Source: Deroplatys truncata
Lineage: Eukaryota > Arthropoda > Insecta > Mantodea > Mantidae
Direction: 5' to 3'
NCBI GenBank assembly: GCA_030765065.1
Contig: CM060990.1
Location: 416,463,198 to 416,527,197, forward strand
DNA: 64,000 nucleotides
The first letter of the stretch is position 1. Every line of letters starts with the position of its first letter. The position numbers and the translations under genes were made by a program. This document shows, in pieces, positions 34,000 through 45,862 of the stretch. A model generated the notes under the pieces. The model worked only from the letters and a program-made list of their open reading frames with translations, searched no databases and was not told where the DNA came from.

Positions 34000-36517
34000 C
34001 CTTAAGAAGAAATTGCTACGCGGAGGCTTTCTTAGGTATGGTACTTTCCGGGTGTTGTTTGTAAACTACTTTCGTGTCGGATGTTCTTCCTTAACAGAGT
34101 ATTATGACATTCTATATTTGCATTTGCGTTACCCTTATTCTACCTCAAAGTATTAATAAGTTGCTGTTTCTTTTTAATTTCTCCTACTTCAATTGGTAAT
34201 TTAGCTCACTTCTCATCATAGTCATTTTCTTGCCGTCTCGTAGTTTTATGGTTTGCCGGTTAATGCGAAGTAGCGCTTTTTAACTGCGCTGAATTTTGTT
34301 TCCGTCCTTACACGGGTGAATGAATGTCAAACAATTTGCCGATTATTTTCCCTTCTTTTTCCCATGGAGCTGATGCACTATATCTCAGAATATCTACGAC
34401 ATTCGACAGGGTCTTTTACAGAACATATGCGTACTATGTATATTCTGTTTAATAGCGAAGATTTTTCAAAGCTTTTCACTAACACGAGACCGTTCGTTTT
34501 CGGGGTCCAGGTATGTAGGTATCTCTTGGCCCTCTGTTTCCCCCTTCCCACGTTGGATTTTATTTTCTCAAAGATGTCCCAAATGCTTTCCGCATCTGAT
34601 TCCTCAATAGTGTCAATAGCTCTGTGATTCCTCGAAAAATAGTTATCAGGTTTGTTCCCTGTGTATAGCTGCGGTGGCGCCTATCCGTAATACAGTTTAA
34701 ACTGTCGTTGAAAGCCGTATCTATGTATGCAATGTATTCGGGCCTATTTGTGGTTTCTGGTTGCAGAAAATTCGTAAACAAATGGTGAGGTTTCGTATTA
34801 AACGTGTGCAAGGAGTTTAGCTTGGGTGACAGGCGTTAATGTTGTACACACACGAAATGATAAGCATGCCCATCGTGAGTGAACGCAGTGAATTTGCACA
34901 AATGTGGAGCCAGATTGATTTGCAGGTATGAAATTGTCAAGTCCAGAGAAGTAAACTACTTTCGTCCCCGATGCTTGCTAAAATTTGCTCTATATTCTAC
35001 ATACAGAAACTGTCGGGACGGATAAACTTATTTAGGATATCAATAGTTAGCCTAACGGTCCCATTTTGTCGTACTATACAAAACGCTTGACACTTTCCGA
35101 TTCTGACTGTTTAATAATGTTATCTTATTACATGTCTTGAATTTTCTCATTAACTGCATTTCCCAATTCTAATGGGGTTATTCTAAACCTATGCGTGAGA
35201 GGTGTGACGTGAGCTGTTTCAAATGTATATATTGGTAGTCAATGCATAGTTCTTTCCAGGAGATGAAGATGTCTTAGTGTTTCACAAGAATGCTAAAAAG
35301 GTTTCCTTTCTGTTGTTCATTAATGTCGTTTATTCATTCTCCACATTTCTGTATAGCTTACATGAGTGTCATTTGTTCGTCTCTTACATGCGAGGTTCGT
35401 TTTCTCCAGTCAAAATAAGCACTTCCCCTCTCTACGTCCAAATCACAATAACGGGTGGCTTACCTGTTTCTTAATCAGCTGATGATTGCTACAGTGTACC
35501 GCTATTATCGGATACTTGGCACATTTGTTGCGTAAAACTTCTAATTATATCAGTGGCTTCTCCAATATCTATAAATATTCAATGAAGTTGCTCTTTCTGT
35601 ATCTGCTCTTCTAGCTCGCTAAGCATCGCTCTTTTAGCATTATAGGTATGGGTGGACGGTATCCTTCTAGGCAAGTCACCTATTGTTAGTGTCAATAGCG
35701 CTTTTCCATAGTCAACTGCTTGTAATGCATTCAGGACGTCGCCTCCTGTGAGTAAAATTTACTAGTAGTTTCTCTATTACTAAACACAATATTTACAGTT
35801 TCACGTCACTTATGCAAGCATTAAGCTTCGCCTTCTGAGTTATCCTTTGTTTTCACCGACCTACGACCATTATGCAGAAAGCGTTCTATACCGGTAGTAT
35901 CTGCCAATTTGCCTGCTTCGTTTTAAGGTGATTGAAAAGTGTTCGGAAGCAGACAGAGGCTGTAGCTCCTGTATTAAAGGTTATCAGATATGTTTCATTT
36001 AAATTATGCTGCTATTCTTAGAGATTGCGCTACTTCCTGAATTTGGCTAACCTCCCCACACCCGAGTTCGCTGTTGAGACGGCTTATTTTTCTTCCGTCC
36101 TGATTTCTGTCGTGGTCTATATTATTAAGTTTTTACATAACTGTTTTTGTTCCCTGTGTAATGCGACATCCTACACGCATTTTCGGAAGGTTGAGCCCGA
36201 GAACACTACAACTCTACCTCTTACAGTTTTCCGGCAGCTGCGGCCACGATCCTAGACCTGAGCCTATTCCTTGGTCTACATTCTGTCAAACCATTGCACT
36301 GCTTACGTGATCTACTACATCGTTCATCTTTTGGACGTTGCAGGTGCCCTTTCGAGACCAAACTATTGAAAGGTTCATTTCTCTATTTCTTTGTGGACGG
36401 ACTCTGGACTTTTCGGAGGGGTTATTGACCTATACGGAGGGGTTTCTCGCCTATTTGTCGGAGTTCTTGGCCTACTCTGCGTACCGTTGTGAATGTTGTA
36501 TCCCCTGTGCTGCCTAT
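34000..36517 (-). pseudogene. Gypsy-like LTR retrotransposon: pol and gag C-terminal relic
   Basis: Minus-strand relic of a Ty3/Gypsy-like element. The clearest piece is reverse transcriptase at about 34,990-34,855, showing FTSLDLTISYLQINLAP and KFTAFTHDGHAYHFVCV, the F-x-LDL-x-x-x-Y-x-Q block plus the following TAF strand of Gypsy RTs. An 84-codon frame at 34,811-34,560 and pol-like wording at about 35,760-35,600 (GDLPRRIPSTHTYNAKRAML) belong to the same relic with lower certainty. At 36,517-36,375 Gly/Arg/Pro-rich wording (RQHRGYNIHNGTQSRPRTP) continues the gag C-terminus from beyond the hAT insertion. Stops and frame changes are frequent. No LTRs identified. Confidence 0.55.
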
Positions 36518-37836
36518 TAGAGATGTGACAAACAGTTATTTTCGAGTACTTATTATAAGTGTCGTAGTTACAGTTCATAACGGTTGCATGTAGCAGATAC
36601 CAATAACGATTAAGTTGTTTGTTTTCATGGTTATCATAATTGCAGTTACATTCTATTAATGTTTACTAGTAAAGATTAGCTGTAACTACGCTTCAATATG
36701 AGCTAGGTCGATACAGACTTCTGGTTATTTGATGCAATCTAAAAAGAGTTTTCTCTAGCTGTGCCAACGTTTTTATTACTAAGGCGACTTATTATGGCAA
36801 AATGCATTTGAACTTACTTCCCGCACATACATACACACACCGAACGACACACACACCACCAAAACGTATTCCTCCGTTTTGACTTCTCCCCTGGCTAAGC
36901 TATTCGCGCCGTTCACGTGCCTCTTAGCACGTGCAGATGGGAACAGCCACGAGCAAATGAAAAAATCGTTACAGTGATTCAAAATGAGTTCGGAAGAATT
37001 TAGTTTACAATACTACTTCAACTTAAATTAATGTGTGCTTGGTAATGAGGCAGCCCTTACAACTTCGAAGTTTGAATCGGGAAATACTGATTTAATCCGA
37101 TCGTATATCTGTTGATTTTTCACTCATCTTTTCCATACGAGATTAAAGGTGTAAATATTCATGATAACAAAGCCAAAAGAGCGGAAACTCACACCTTCAC
37201 ACATACATTTGGAATTCGAACATTGGAGAAATTTCACGTTTCTTTAAGCAATATTAGAGAGCAGGATTGTTGAAGTTGTGCAACTCTGGATCTAGATTCA
37301 TCACTGTTGTAGATTTATGTGCCCATGTTTGAGCTTAGCAGATTGTACATATTTAGTTACTAAACAACTTTCATTATTTATTTATATTCATCTACACGCG
37401 ATGTATAAAAACTCATGTGCCAATAATCGTATGTGAATGACCATCTTAATGCAACAAATGCAGCTTTGTTGCCTGAGGGGTAACTGATTTGTCATCTGTG
37501 GCCTGTGACCTATATTCGAAGCGATAAGCAACGCGCTGTAATAAAACGTACTGGCAACTCCGTTCGAGGGTGACTCATGTTGTAAACGAGTTGAGGTAAC
37601 TAGTTCCCGATAAGCAATACCAATGCTACGCACATGCAGTGAATGATTTCACCCAGGCTCGGTATCCGTCTCGTTACTTTAGTAACCGTTAACGCAATAA
37701 CTGCATTTCTTCACTACTTTGGTAACCGTTTTTGGGTAACTAGTAATTTTGTATTCGTTAATATAGTAACCGTTACCTTAAGGTAACCGTTAGAATATAA
37801 CCGTTACGTTATTTTCTTTCCATCCCTATTGCCTAT
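36510..37836. mobile_element. hAT-type DNA transposon, probably non-autonomous
   Basis: A 1.31-kb element (36,518-37,828) flanked by CTGCCTAT (36510-36517) and TTGCCTAT (37829-37836), an 8-bp duplication with one mismatch that fits the hAT preference nTnnnnAn. The termini are TAGAGATGTGACA and, inverted, TAGGGATGGAAAG, both matching the hAT 5'-YARNG end. The right subterminal region (37,675-37,815) holds many AACCGTTA/GTAACCGTT words, as expected for transposase-binding repeats. ORFs inside (up to 81 aa) show no recognisable transposase. It interrupts the Gypsy-like gag. Confidence 0.7.
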
Positions 37837-39290
37837 TACTCCTTGCGTACCTGGAGAATCTCATATATTGAACAGGATACGCTTGAGATTGCCTAGGTGA
37901 CCTCTTCATGTTCTGTTGGTCCGTGGTGTCTCTAGATTTATAGATCCTCTCCTAATTTCTGGTAAAATGATATTGGTATCGCTGTCGGACCGTGAGGTGG
38001 TTAGTTCTGTTCGCGTCCAACGCGTCTCGTGCCTCCGTTTCATCATTGCGATTCGGGTATTCACTCGTCTCCACTCAATCCTGAGTACGGGCCTAACATC
38101 CTCTCACGTTCCATGGCTCTGTATAGCGGTAAGGAGCTCTATTGCTTTGTTCAGCGTTGTTGGACTGGCTTCTACTAAATGATGGCGTATTACGTTAAGG
38201 AAATGTCGCACTAGAAGTGACACGGATTCCCATTTGGTCATTTGTGGGTCCAGGAGTTAGCTTAACTGTACGAGTCGCAAGAAATAGTCGACCATCAGCT
38301 CTCGCTGATTTTCCTTATATTAGTCATTGTTCATTTGCACATTTGGTATTTGGCAACCCAGCTCCAATACTGCTAAAAATGATGACCGGAAATGCTCGTA
38401 TTGCGCATGTTCATTCACTGTCAGTCGGAAACATCTCAGAGAAGAGCCTATCAAACTCCTTTTGCATGATGCTATTTCAAAACGGTCAGGGGTCCCCTTA
38501 GGCGCGAAACTGACTCCATATCATTAATAAATTCCTTCACATTGTCGACCTCGCTATTGATTTTGTGAATTGGCAGGTCATTCAGAAATTGTAACAGTAT
38601 GCGACATTGTTGCATTGGCTCTAATGCGCTTGACTTCCCACTTGGAACATTAGGTGAGGTCAAAGGAATGCGTACAGGTTTGTTCTACCTCGTCTTGTGA
38701 CTCATGTTGGTACTCGAGAAAGACAGAGGCGCGGAAACCTCAGATGTTGTCTGCACCTACGTAAACTCCCGGACCGTAGTTCGATTTCCTTGAGAAGTGA
38801 CGGTCTGTGTCAGTTCCTCCCTTGGCGATTTCTCTTGTCTGTGGGATATGCTGCTACCCTATCACCATTCTTATTTGACCAAGTTTAGCATTATGTACTA
38901 CGTACTTCAAGCGCATGCTGCTTACTCTGTAACGCGACATATACCGTCACTTACTCTTCTCTAGCCTTATTACTAATTGTACACATTATATTTTCATTGT
39001 CTACCGTTTGTTGTGCCCCCATGGCATCCTTTACTCTCTAAACTCCTGCCTGAACAATTCTACACTATTATGTATTGCCTTTAGTACAGTTCTCACATAC
39101 TCTACATCCTCTTGGAGCACAATTTAGTCTGCCCTAATTTTTAAAATGACCCCCTGCAGTTTAGTATTTAAGCTTTAGCTCCTCCCCCTCTGTTGAGTAA
39201 TTAATTGAGAGGAAACCTGCTGCTGTTGCCGCTGCAACGTTTGTTCTTGGCGAACAACTGTTTTGTTAATGTTTCCTCCTTTGCAGACAA
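37837..39290 (-). pseudogene. Gypsy-like retrotransposon gag relic
   Basis: Reading right to left: a Gln-rich helix-prone stretch (RLQRQQQQVSSQLITQQRG, about 39,240-39,190); then SSALEPMQQCRILLQFLNDL and EFINDMESVSRLRG (38,640-38,490). After a frame change comes VDYFLRLVQLS with LLDPQMTKWESVSLLVRHF and VEASPTTLNKAIELLTAIQS (about 38,300-38,110). The arrangement (short-residue capsid domain with YFLRL, ...RHFP-like motif, helical end) is what Gypsy-type Gag looks like. A basic RIEWRRVNTRIAMMKRR tail leads to the hAT insertion, beyond which the Arg/Pro-rich end continues. A coding-like stretch upstream at 40,020-39,920 (TYRRRLATVDIDALPRR) may be its N-terminus, displaced by SINEs. Confidence 0.55.
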
Positions 39291-39460
39291 TTGTTGTGTT
39301 AACGGAATTAATTGTTCTTCCACACAAGCCGTGTGTTGGAAAGGTAGAATCAGACGACCGAAAAATTCAATGCCATAGCCGGGATTTGAACCACGGATCT
39401 CCCGGTCTCCGTCCGGTTGCTCTAATCACTGAGCTACTATGGCAACATGCCGGTAGGACA
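39291..39460 (-). repeat. tRNA-derived SINE with intact Pol III boxes
   Basis: A 72-nt tRNA-like unit at 39,372-39,443 on the minus strand. It has a perfect 7-bp acceptor stem (GCCATAG/CTATGGC), a paired D arm (GCTC/GAGC) and an anticodon stem with four pairs. The T stem has a bulged base around GGTTCAAATCC. Box A is TAGCTCAGTGATTA. The loop would give anticodon GGA, but position 33 is C instead of U. It continues 3' into GCATTGAATTTTTCGGTC and has no CCA or terminator at the expected place. I therefore call a SINE, not a functional tRNA gene. Confidence 0.6.
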
Positions 39461-39639
39461 TTAAATTCCCCAACTGATTCGCATATTTCTCCTTGTGGTT
39501 TACCGGGAAACATGCGAATCGTTTGTGGAATTTTACTCGGTGCTGAAGTTGCGCTGATGTGAAGTGTTACGGTAACCCGTAATTCACTTAGCACTTCACT
39601 AAACTTACACTTTTTGGAGCGCTGACCATCTGGTCTGTG

Positions 39640-39905
39640 GTGAATGTCTGACGATGTTAGCCCGTAGTACCCGAGGTCACGGTTCAAACCTGGTGGAGGG
39701 CGATGGAGTTTTTCGGGCGTAAAAGTCCTTAACATGGCTTCCTTTGGAAGGGAAGTAAAGCCGGTGGTCCCGTGTCGTAGATTTGCGACACGTTAAAGAA
39801 TCTCAAACCTGATAAAGCGGCCTCTGAGCAAAATTATCGTCTTTCACGCCCAATACAAAATAGGACGCTAAGGTATACAGCAGTTAAACAGCGTCCATAA
39901 ATTTA
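39640..39905 (+). repeat. SINE family B, third copy
   Basis: Same body as 31,771-32,053: CGGTTCAAACCTGG, TTTTTCGGGCGTAAAAGTCC, GGAAGTAAAGCCGGTGGTCC, CGTGTCGTAGATTTGCG and a terminal CAGCGTCCATAAAT. No target duplication is recognisable. The 122-aa minus ORF here is SINE-derived. Confidence 0.8.
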
Positions 39906-40029
39906 ATTCAATTTAATTTGTTTCCTGGCCGCCGTGGCAGAGCATCAATGTCGACGGTCGCCAGGCGTCTACGGTACGTTCTACTTCTGCTGTTGCTCTG
40001 GTAGTTGATAGCGTTGTCTACTACTATCT

Positions 40030-40615
40030 AGGGAAGCTTAGGAGTCAGGGGTTCCAATCAGGATGGCAGGGATAAGGAAATTCTTCAGGATGACAGTTCC
40101 ATAGAGCTCAGATTCTGGTTTTCAGGGTCGTTTACATGTTTTGGCGGCCTTAATAACAAGTTTCCGGATTAACTAAATAACCTTTTATTCCTTAATGATT
40201 TGCTCATCCACCCGCCACCTTATTTATCGATGCCGCTTTCCTTTCTCTAGGAGCCGCGACTTAGTACTCGACGTACTTTCGACTCCGACAATAAATTTTG
40301 CTTAGTGTAAGAAACGTGTATTATAATGAGTATTATAATATAATACACTTGATGATTAATTTGCGATATTTATTATTTCATGATATTTCTTATTGGCTAT
40401 TCCCTTTAAACCCCACACTTAATTTTGCAAACTTATTTTCTGCAATAACCTTCCAAAGCGTCCTGTTAGATCGAAGATGGAACACGACCGTCTTCGGACT
40501 CAGTTAATCTCTTGAACTTTTGTTTCTGTCATAAAGCGTGTCACGTTCGGGTCGAACGCAAAGGCCAAGACTGATCTCAATGGCGCCGGATACAACCTTA
40601 AGCTCTTTTACATGA
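40030..40615. repeat. Unidentified dispersed repeat, copy 2
   Basis: Same orientation as 29,390-30,290, with about 0.27 kb missing near 40,325-40,340. Shared words include GGGGTTCCAATCAGGATGGC, AGGAGCCGCGACTTAGTACT, TTTGCGATATTTATT and GTGTCACGTTCGGGTCGAAC. On the minus strand the frame FAFDPNVTRFMTETKVQEIN matches the copy-1 frame before a stop. Confidence 0.7.
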
Positions 40616-42079
40616 AACAGGTACCTCGGACACCTGACCTCACCTGGGAATCAACTTATGCCTTCTTTGGGCGACAAACTTATAAATAACGTGTGCTTAG
40701 AATACGACATATTCAATTCCTTTCTCGCGTAAATTTACTTTATGTATAATATAAATATATAGGATAATATATATATACATATTATCTTACTAATTGTTAT
40801 TCTTGATAACAAATCCCACTTTCTTATTTCAATGATACTGGCCTCGGTCTCGATATGCGGATTCATGTGATTATGGGAGAAACAAATTAACGACAGTGAA
40901 TATTTCGGAAACAATAGATGTAACAAAATATTTTATATACTTTGCATATTTAAGAAAATATGCATTTTTTGCGCAGGAAAATGTCTATCGCTTACGAAGA
41001 TGGTTTCCCACCGGAAGAAAATTCCGTGAGAATGGAGCAAACTTCACAAGCTAATTAAGAAAACTCCCAGTAGCACAGCTTTCGTTTTGCCGTATTACTT
41101 TAGCAAACTTTATATATTAATATAAATTGTTAGAATAACTGTGGAATGAAATAATTAATAATAGAAGGATTTTCTTATGGAGAATTATTTGCCAATCGCC
41201 TCAGCCTATAGTAGCGTTGCTCCATGTAGTTCGAGGGGAGCTAGTTTCGAATCCTGGTACCTGCATGGGATGTTTCCTGTTTGGGAGACCTTTTACGGGG
41301 ATTACCCAAAATCGTGAGGCCATTGAGAATCACCTAAGAAGTTAATTGTTAGAAAGAATAGATATTTCAATCATGGAAACCGCACCAATGTGACCAAGAG
41401 CGGCTGCATGCTGACTAAATGCACCCGCATTAGTGCACATTTTCTATTGAGGAATGCAGGATATTTCTCACAGACCTTAACCCTCTAGTGCTGTGGTGAC
41501 AGAAGCTGAAATTATTCTTTGACATAGAGGGTGTATCGCTCCCTTGCATTACTAGAATGTTCGCGACGAAATTTTGTGGTTATGGAACGTATCCTTTTTG
41601 AGAAACGCTAGTAATACACACCCATACATCCGCAGACCTCTCCATGCACCTCTCCCACACACACACACACACACAAGTAACTCCGCATATACACACGAAA
41701 ACAAGTACCATTTTGTTTGACTGAAAATACTTTCTTGATTCAGGTTATTTAAAACACATATTTGTGCTGAAGTTATGATATTGAATTGTGGGTCGAATGT
41801 TATTTTTACCTTGTCTTAGGAAGCTGTAGAGATAGTGAAATACAATTTTAAATAATATTTGTATATTCGATAAGTCGGACTCAAGTAAACATGCTTGCTT
41901 TTTAAATTTGAGTCAACCTTCTCAGGCTTATGTTTAACATATTAGACACATACTTTTAAACTGATAAACTTTATTGCTGGTACCGTCTACTCTATGAATG
42001 AATGCAATATCAATTGATGATATTAATTTACCTCCATTTGAAGCTAGAAAAGCTTATCAAGGAAATCGTCAGTAGTTGA
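40616..42079. other. Mostly unassigned; SINE-like piece and (AC)n
   Basis: About 41,215-41,345 has a tRNA-like box-B TTCGAATCC followed by GGGAGACCTTTTACGGGGAT and is probably a SINE. At 41,477 TTAACCCTCTAGTGCTGTGG resembles the left end of the piggyBac element at 3,953. (AC)n occupies about 41,656-41,675. The rest has no recognisable feature. Confidence 0.4.
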
Positions 42080-42094
42080 AATTATTATTATTAC

Positions 42095-42186
<92 letters not shown>

Positions 42187-42194
42187 ATAGTAGT
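42080..42194 (+). repeat. (ATT)n(AGT)n compound microsatellite
   Basis: ATT triplets to about 42,125, then AGT triplets to about 42,194 with one AAT interruption. It lies in the presumed intron 3' of the C2 exon on the minus strand. Confidence 0.95.
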
Positions 42195-42367
42195 ATACAT
42201 TTAAGTACAATTAACTGTAAATATTCTGTACCGCGATTGATTTTGTAACACAGAGCACAGAAAATCAGCGTTCAACCCATTTTGCAACATATGTACATCT
42301 CCATATACATTAGTGCAACTGGATGTAACTTCACATGCATTTACAGCCAAGCTACTGAATAACTCAC

Positions 42368-42581
42368 CTTACGAAAGGATCGCAGCTGTTTATTGTTCCC
42401 AGTGATCGACTTGGAAGGTTTTTGGCTTTTGATAGTGACACCAGTAGTTTCTCTGAGGCAGCTTCGTACCTTAGCGAGAACCAAAGCCGACCCAAATGTC
42501 CCTCAGGAAACTGGAGGTCCTCCTCAAAGTCGAGTGTTTCCCGATACAGAGCAGGATCTACTGAACCAAGACCATGGAAAC
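42368..42581 (-). CDS. Internal exon of a synaptotagmin-type C2 domain gene
   Basis: A 214-nt exon on the minus strand. The acceptor is TTTTTTGTAG just before 42,581 and the donor is AAG|GTGAGT at 42,368/42,367, the full consensus. The single open frame has 70 codons plus two bases at each end. It reads LDFEEDLQFPEGHLGRLWFS, LRYEAASEKLLVSLSKAKNL and then GTINSCDPFV. This is the first half of a synaptotagmin C2A domain: the LGRL.FSL.Y strand, the LLVSL..AKNLP strand, loop 1, and the invariant DPFV/DPYV. Such proteins are membrane-associated vesicle-trafficking factors. The position of the first loop-1 Ca2+-binding Asp appears to be Gly, suggesting a Ca2+-independent paralogue. The rest of the gene lies in other exons not identified here; paralogue not assigned. 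Confidence 0.8.
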
Positions 42582-45400
42582 CTACAAAAAAGTATATTTT
42601 TAAGCAAATAACCTAAGTGGTAGGATTCATAGATACAAAGTAATTTACTGTATCGGTGCTTTAGTAGGCAAGGACATATTTCTCTAGCTCTGTAGAAGCT
42701 AAAAAGGGGGCATTAGTTACCGTTAATCACGCGCAGCATCCTAATGCGAATTTCTTCGGATTTATTTATTTGGTTTTACGTCATATTAGTACACTTTCCT
42801 CCGAAACCATATAATGCAGAGAAGCTATATTTACACTACCCATGTATATAAAATTATGCATATGTTATCATGACTGACGCATTCATTTTCAGTTTAACAT
42901 TATCATTGGGTTTAAAAATAAATACTCCTAAACGCTATAATTTATTGCCTTCTTTCTAAAACCTTAGGAAAAATGTGTACCCATAATATGGAAGGTTAAA
43001 GTTACGGAGAAAGACGAATAATGCACTCCTAAAACGATTTAGCCACAGTTAACGGAGAGGGAGAGAGTAATAATGAACATTCTGCGTAAATCTGTTGTTA
43101 TTAAGACTTATCCATACAAAATGGTTTGTAATTCACAGCGAAAATGTGTAGTTTACAATACCTTACGATTCCTATTTTAGTGAGATGTAATACCAATTCC
43201 ACTGTAATACAGACTTGATTTTCTGATAAAAACATAATCGTTGAAAAGGACCAGGATTATGCCATATGTTTCAACCGCAGCCAGCGATGAATAACAATAG
43301 TGCATTAAGAATATAAGTATATAATAATTAAAAAATTCGGTATAAGTGTTCCACTAATGATGGACGTTCACGTTTTAATGTTTTTTGTTTTGTCACTGAC
43401 GGGTGTTTATCTCTTGTGCTTTGTAAATCATTTGCTCAATTTCTTTCGCAGTTTTGCACATAAAGGTATTTGGATTTTGGGTCACGTTGGTGCAGTTGTG
43501 TTGCATGTAATAATCCAGGTTACGTGCCACTTTCCGTGGGTAATCAAGAAATTATACTTGCATAATACCAGTAAGATAACCTTAAATACTTCTGGGACCC
43601 CCTTGTCCGTTGAGTGATAGAATACTCCAAATTGTGTATTCCTGTAAGCTACATCATTGCGCTGCTTTGATGAATTAATGCTTAAATTTCATTTGCTTAC
43701 ATTTAGAACTGAGAAGTAAATTTTGACACAAGGCTGTCTTATTTTAAACGAAAATTAAAATATGTTCCCTTTGATCGCAATTATCGTCTTATGGCTTTCA
43801 TGGAGCTGCTGAACAGAAGGCCACAAACTCATAGGAAGATTAAGTGTAGTGGCAGGTGGTATTATGGCGAAAGTAATAATGCTGTTTTGCTTTACCAGTT
43901 ACGGTTTTCCGAAAGAAACCCTATTTGAATAATTTATTGCTCCCTTTCAACTAAATTTCAAATTTCATACATGTATTTATATTCGAATTCAATGTAGAGA
44001 TCACATTAATATTCTTCACAGCAATTACACCCATGACACTACTAAATACGATTTTATTCCAGGTTATTACAGTTTTGTACTCGCATTAAAAAAATCGCGA
44101 AGTGAAATATATCATATATGGATAAAACTGTGTACTGTTTTCTTTCAAAATCCAATACATTATTTAAACTATTCAATTATAAGTATACATCGCGCTCTTT
44201 CTCGTGTTTCATTGCAACCTTTGATGAATTTTGTAGATTCGTTGAATTAAATAGGATACACGTATTTCACAATGTTTATGTTGAAAATTAATTGGGGAAT
44301 AGTCATTCAAAACGTTCATTCACTATATAGAAGTAAATGTAAAGTCAAGTAGTGCACTGGTGAACTGCTGGCTCATTATACCGTAACTATCAAATGCTTC
44401 ATTTATTACACTGGAGATCTTGATAACGAGAAATACATTTAATCAGCGAAATTATGCAGCATTTACTCTAAGTTCAACCGGAATAATGTAAAGGTGTCAG
44501 TAAAAGGTAAACTGAAAATTAATATGTATTTTTCCGTAATTTTTTGACTTGAGGAATCTATCATTTTAAAGTAAAGACATTACTACTTAGTCATTAGTGT
44601 TTGAAAGTGGTAGTTTCAGAAAGTTATAATTTCAGGCGTTAGTAATGTCCGAAAGGAATTTTTTAAGTCGAATTCTTGATTCTCGTTATTTTAACTATAT
44701 TCTTTGTGAGCATCTTATTTAGATTGCTCTGGATGTTAACTCCTGCTTATAAGAACAATTAAATCATTACATTTATCAGCAATAACTGGCAAAAGTAAAC
44801 ATGCACACTGCTCCAACTCGTATACGGGCTGTAAGTTTTGTTCAACATTGCTGTAACTCTGATAGGTCAAAGAGTTGGCAGTTACATGGGCATGTAGTGC
44901 TAAAAGACATTCAGTTCTTCTGCTAGGTATCATCGTACAACAAAGTACTAGGCCCAAAAGCGGAATGTCGATTACTCTCGCTAGCTACCTCTTACGCGTA
45001 CCTGAGTCTGCCCCCCTTTTTTGGGAAAACAAGATTAAAGATATTGGGGAGAACATGTGGTGGGTATTTGGGCAGGAGAAAGGTATGGGAAGAGACGGAA
45101 TTTTATTGGTGGTGACACTCTTATGCTAACACTACGTAACAAAAGGTTATTTATGTCCCTTTCTTAGTGTTTGTTGGATAAAATAAACGAGGTGAAGACG
45201 AATATACCATGAGTTTATTCAAATGTCGATTCTTCTCAAAATAAAAATGTATAATTGTATTTATAAGCTTACTAAAAGTTTTGAATTTACCGCCTTTTTC
45301 TGATAATCCTATTAGTTCAGTGATTAGCGACAGTGGTAATTAGTAAAATCAGCATAGAAAGAAAACTTTAACAATCATTTCTTTTTAATGGAACCTACAA
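42582..45400. other. Unassigned DNA, probably intronic
   Basis: Upstream (minus-strand sense) of the C2 exon. ORFs at 43,357-43,617 (86 aa, hydrophobic), 44,736-44,957 and 44,875-45,129 have no recognised motif. No repeat family members were spotted. If the C2 gene is real this is intron. Confidence 0.4.
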
Positions 45401-45403
45401 ATA

Positions 45404-45567
45404 GGGTCAATTTAAATTGACCCTAAAGTGACTAACACAACGTCCTCCAAATAAAACACGACTAATGGCATTTACTTCCCCCATAATATCAAGCAACTTC
45501 TATTCAAGATATTTCTTTCTACATCGCTTAGTTTGGAGATATTGTACAGTCTCAACTTAAATGTCTA

Positions 45568-45615
<48 letters not shown>
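45404..45615. mobile_element. Half foldback MITE followed by (AT)n
   Basis: Begins with a perfect palindrome AGGGTCAATTTAAATTGACC(CT) at 45,404-45,425, then one arm of the MITE at 30.3-30.6 kb (ACGTCCTCCAAATAAAACAC, CCCCCATAATATCAAGCAAC, CAGTCTCAACTTAAATGTC). The other arm is missing. An (AT)n run fills 45,572-45,615. Confidence 0.65.
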
Positions 45616-45621
<6 letters not shown>

Positions 45622-45862
45622 GGAATGTATACACTGTTTTGTCTAAACGCAATGCAAGAGTGTTGTGAAATTCTGTTGCATTTCTGTAGTTATGAAGACG
45701 ATTGATTGTTGTTGTCTAAGTTAAACAGGTCAGTATCCAGAGGTAAATTACCTGGGGACATATTTTGTTGTGTTTGTGGACATTATATCGTATGTAAACA
45801 AATGAAACATAAAAATTGTGCTTGGGATAAAGTTCTGTGATGTTTAACAAGCTTATTTCTGT

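Noticed and set aside
39372-39443. Functional tRNA gene (72 nt, perfect acceptor stem)
   Set aside because: The T stem has a bulge, position 33 is not U, and the sequence runs on into a SINE-like body without a terminator.
33990-40020. Pair of LTRs bounding the Gypsy-like relic
   Set aside because: No long direct repeat was found on the two sides; the ~0.9-kb repeats at 29.4 and 40.0 kb lie outside and do not have TG...CA ends or a primer-binding site that I can see.
43357-43617. 86-aa hydrophobic plus-strand ORF as membrane protein
   Set aside because: Starts at a chance ATG, no homologue recognised, no splice or promoter context.
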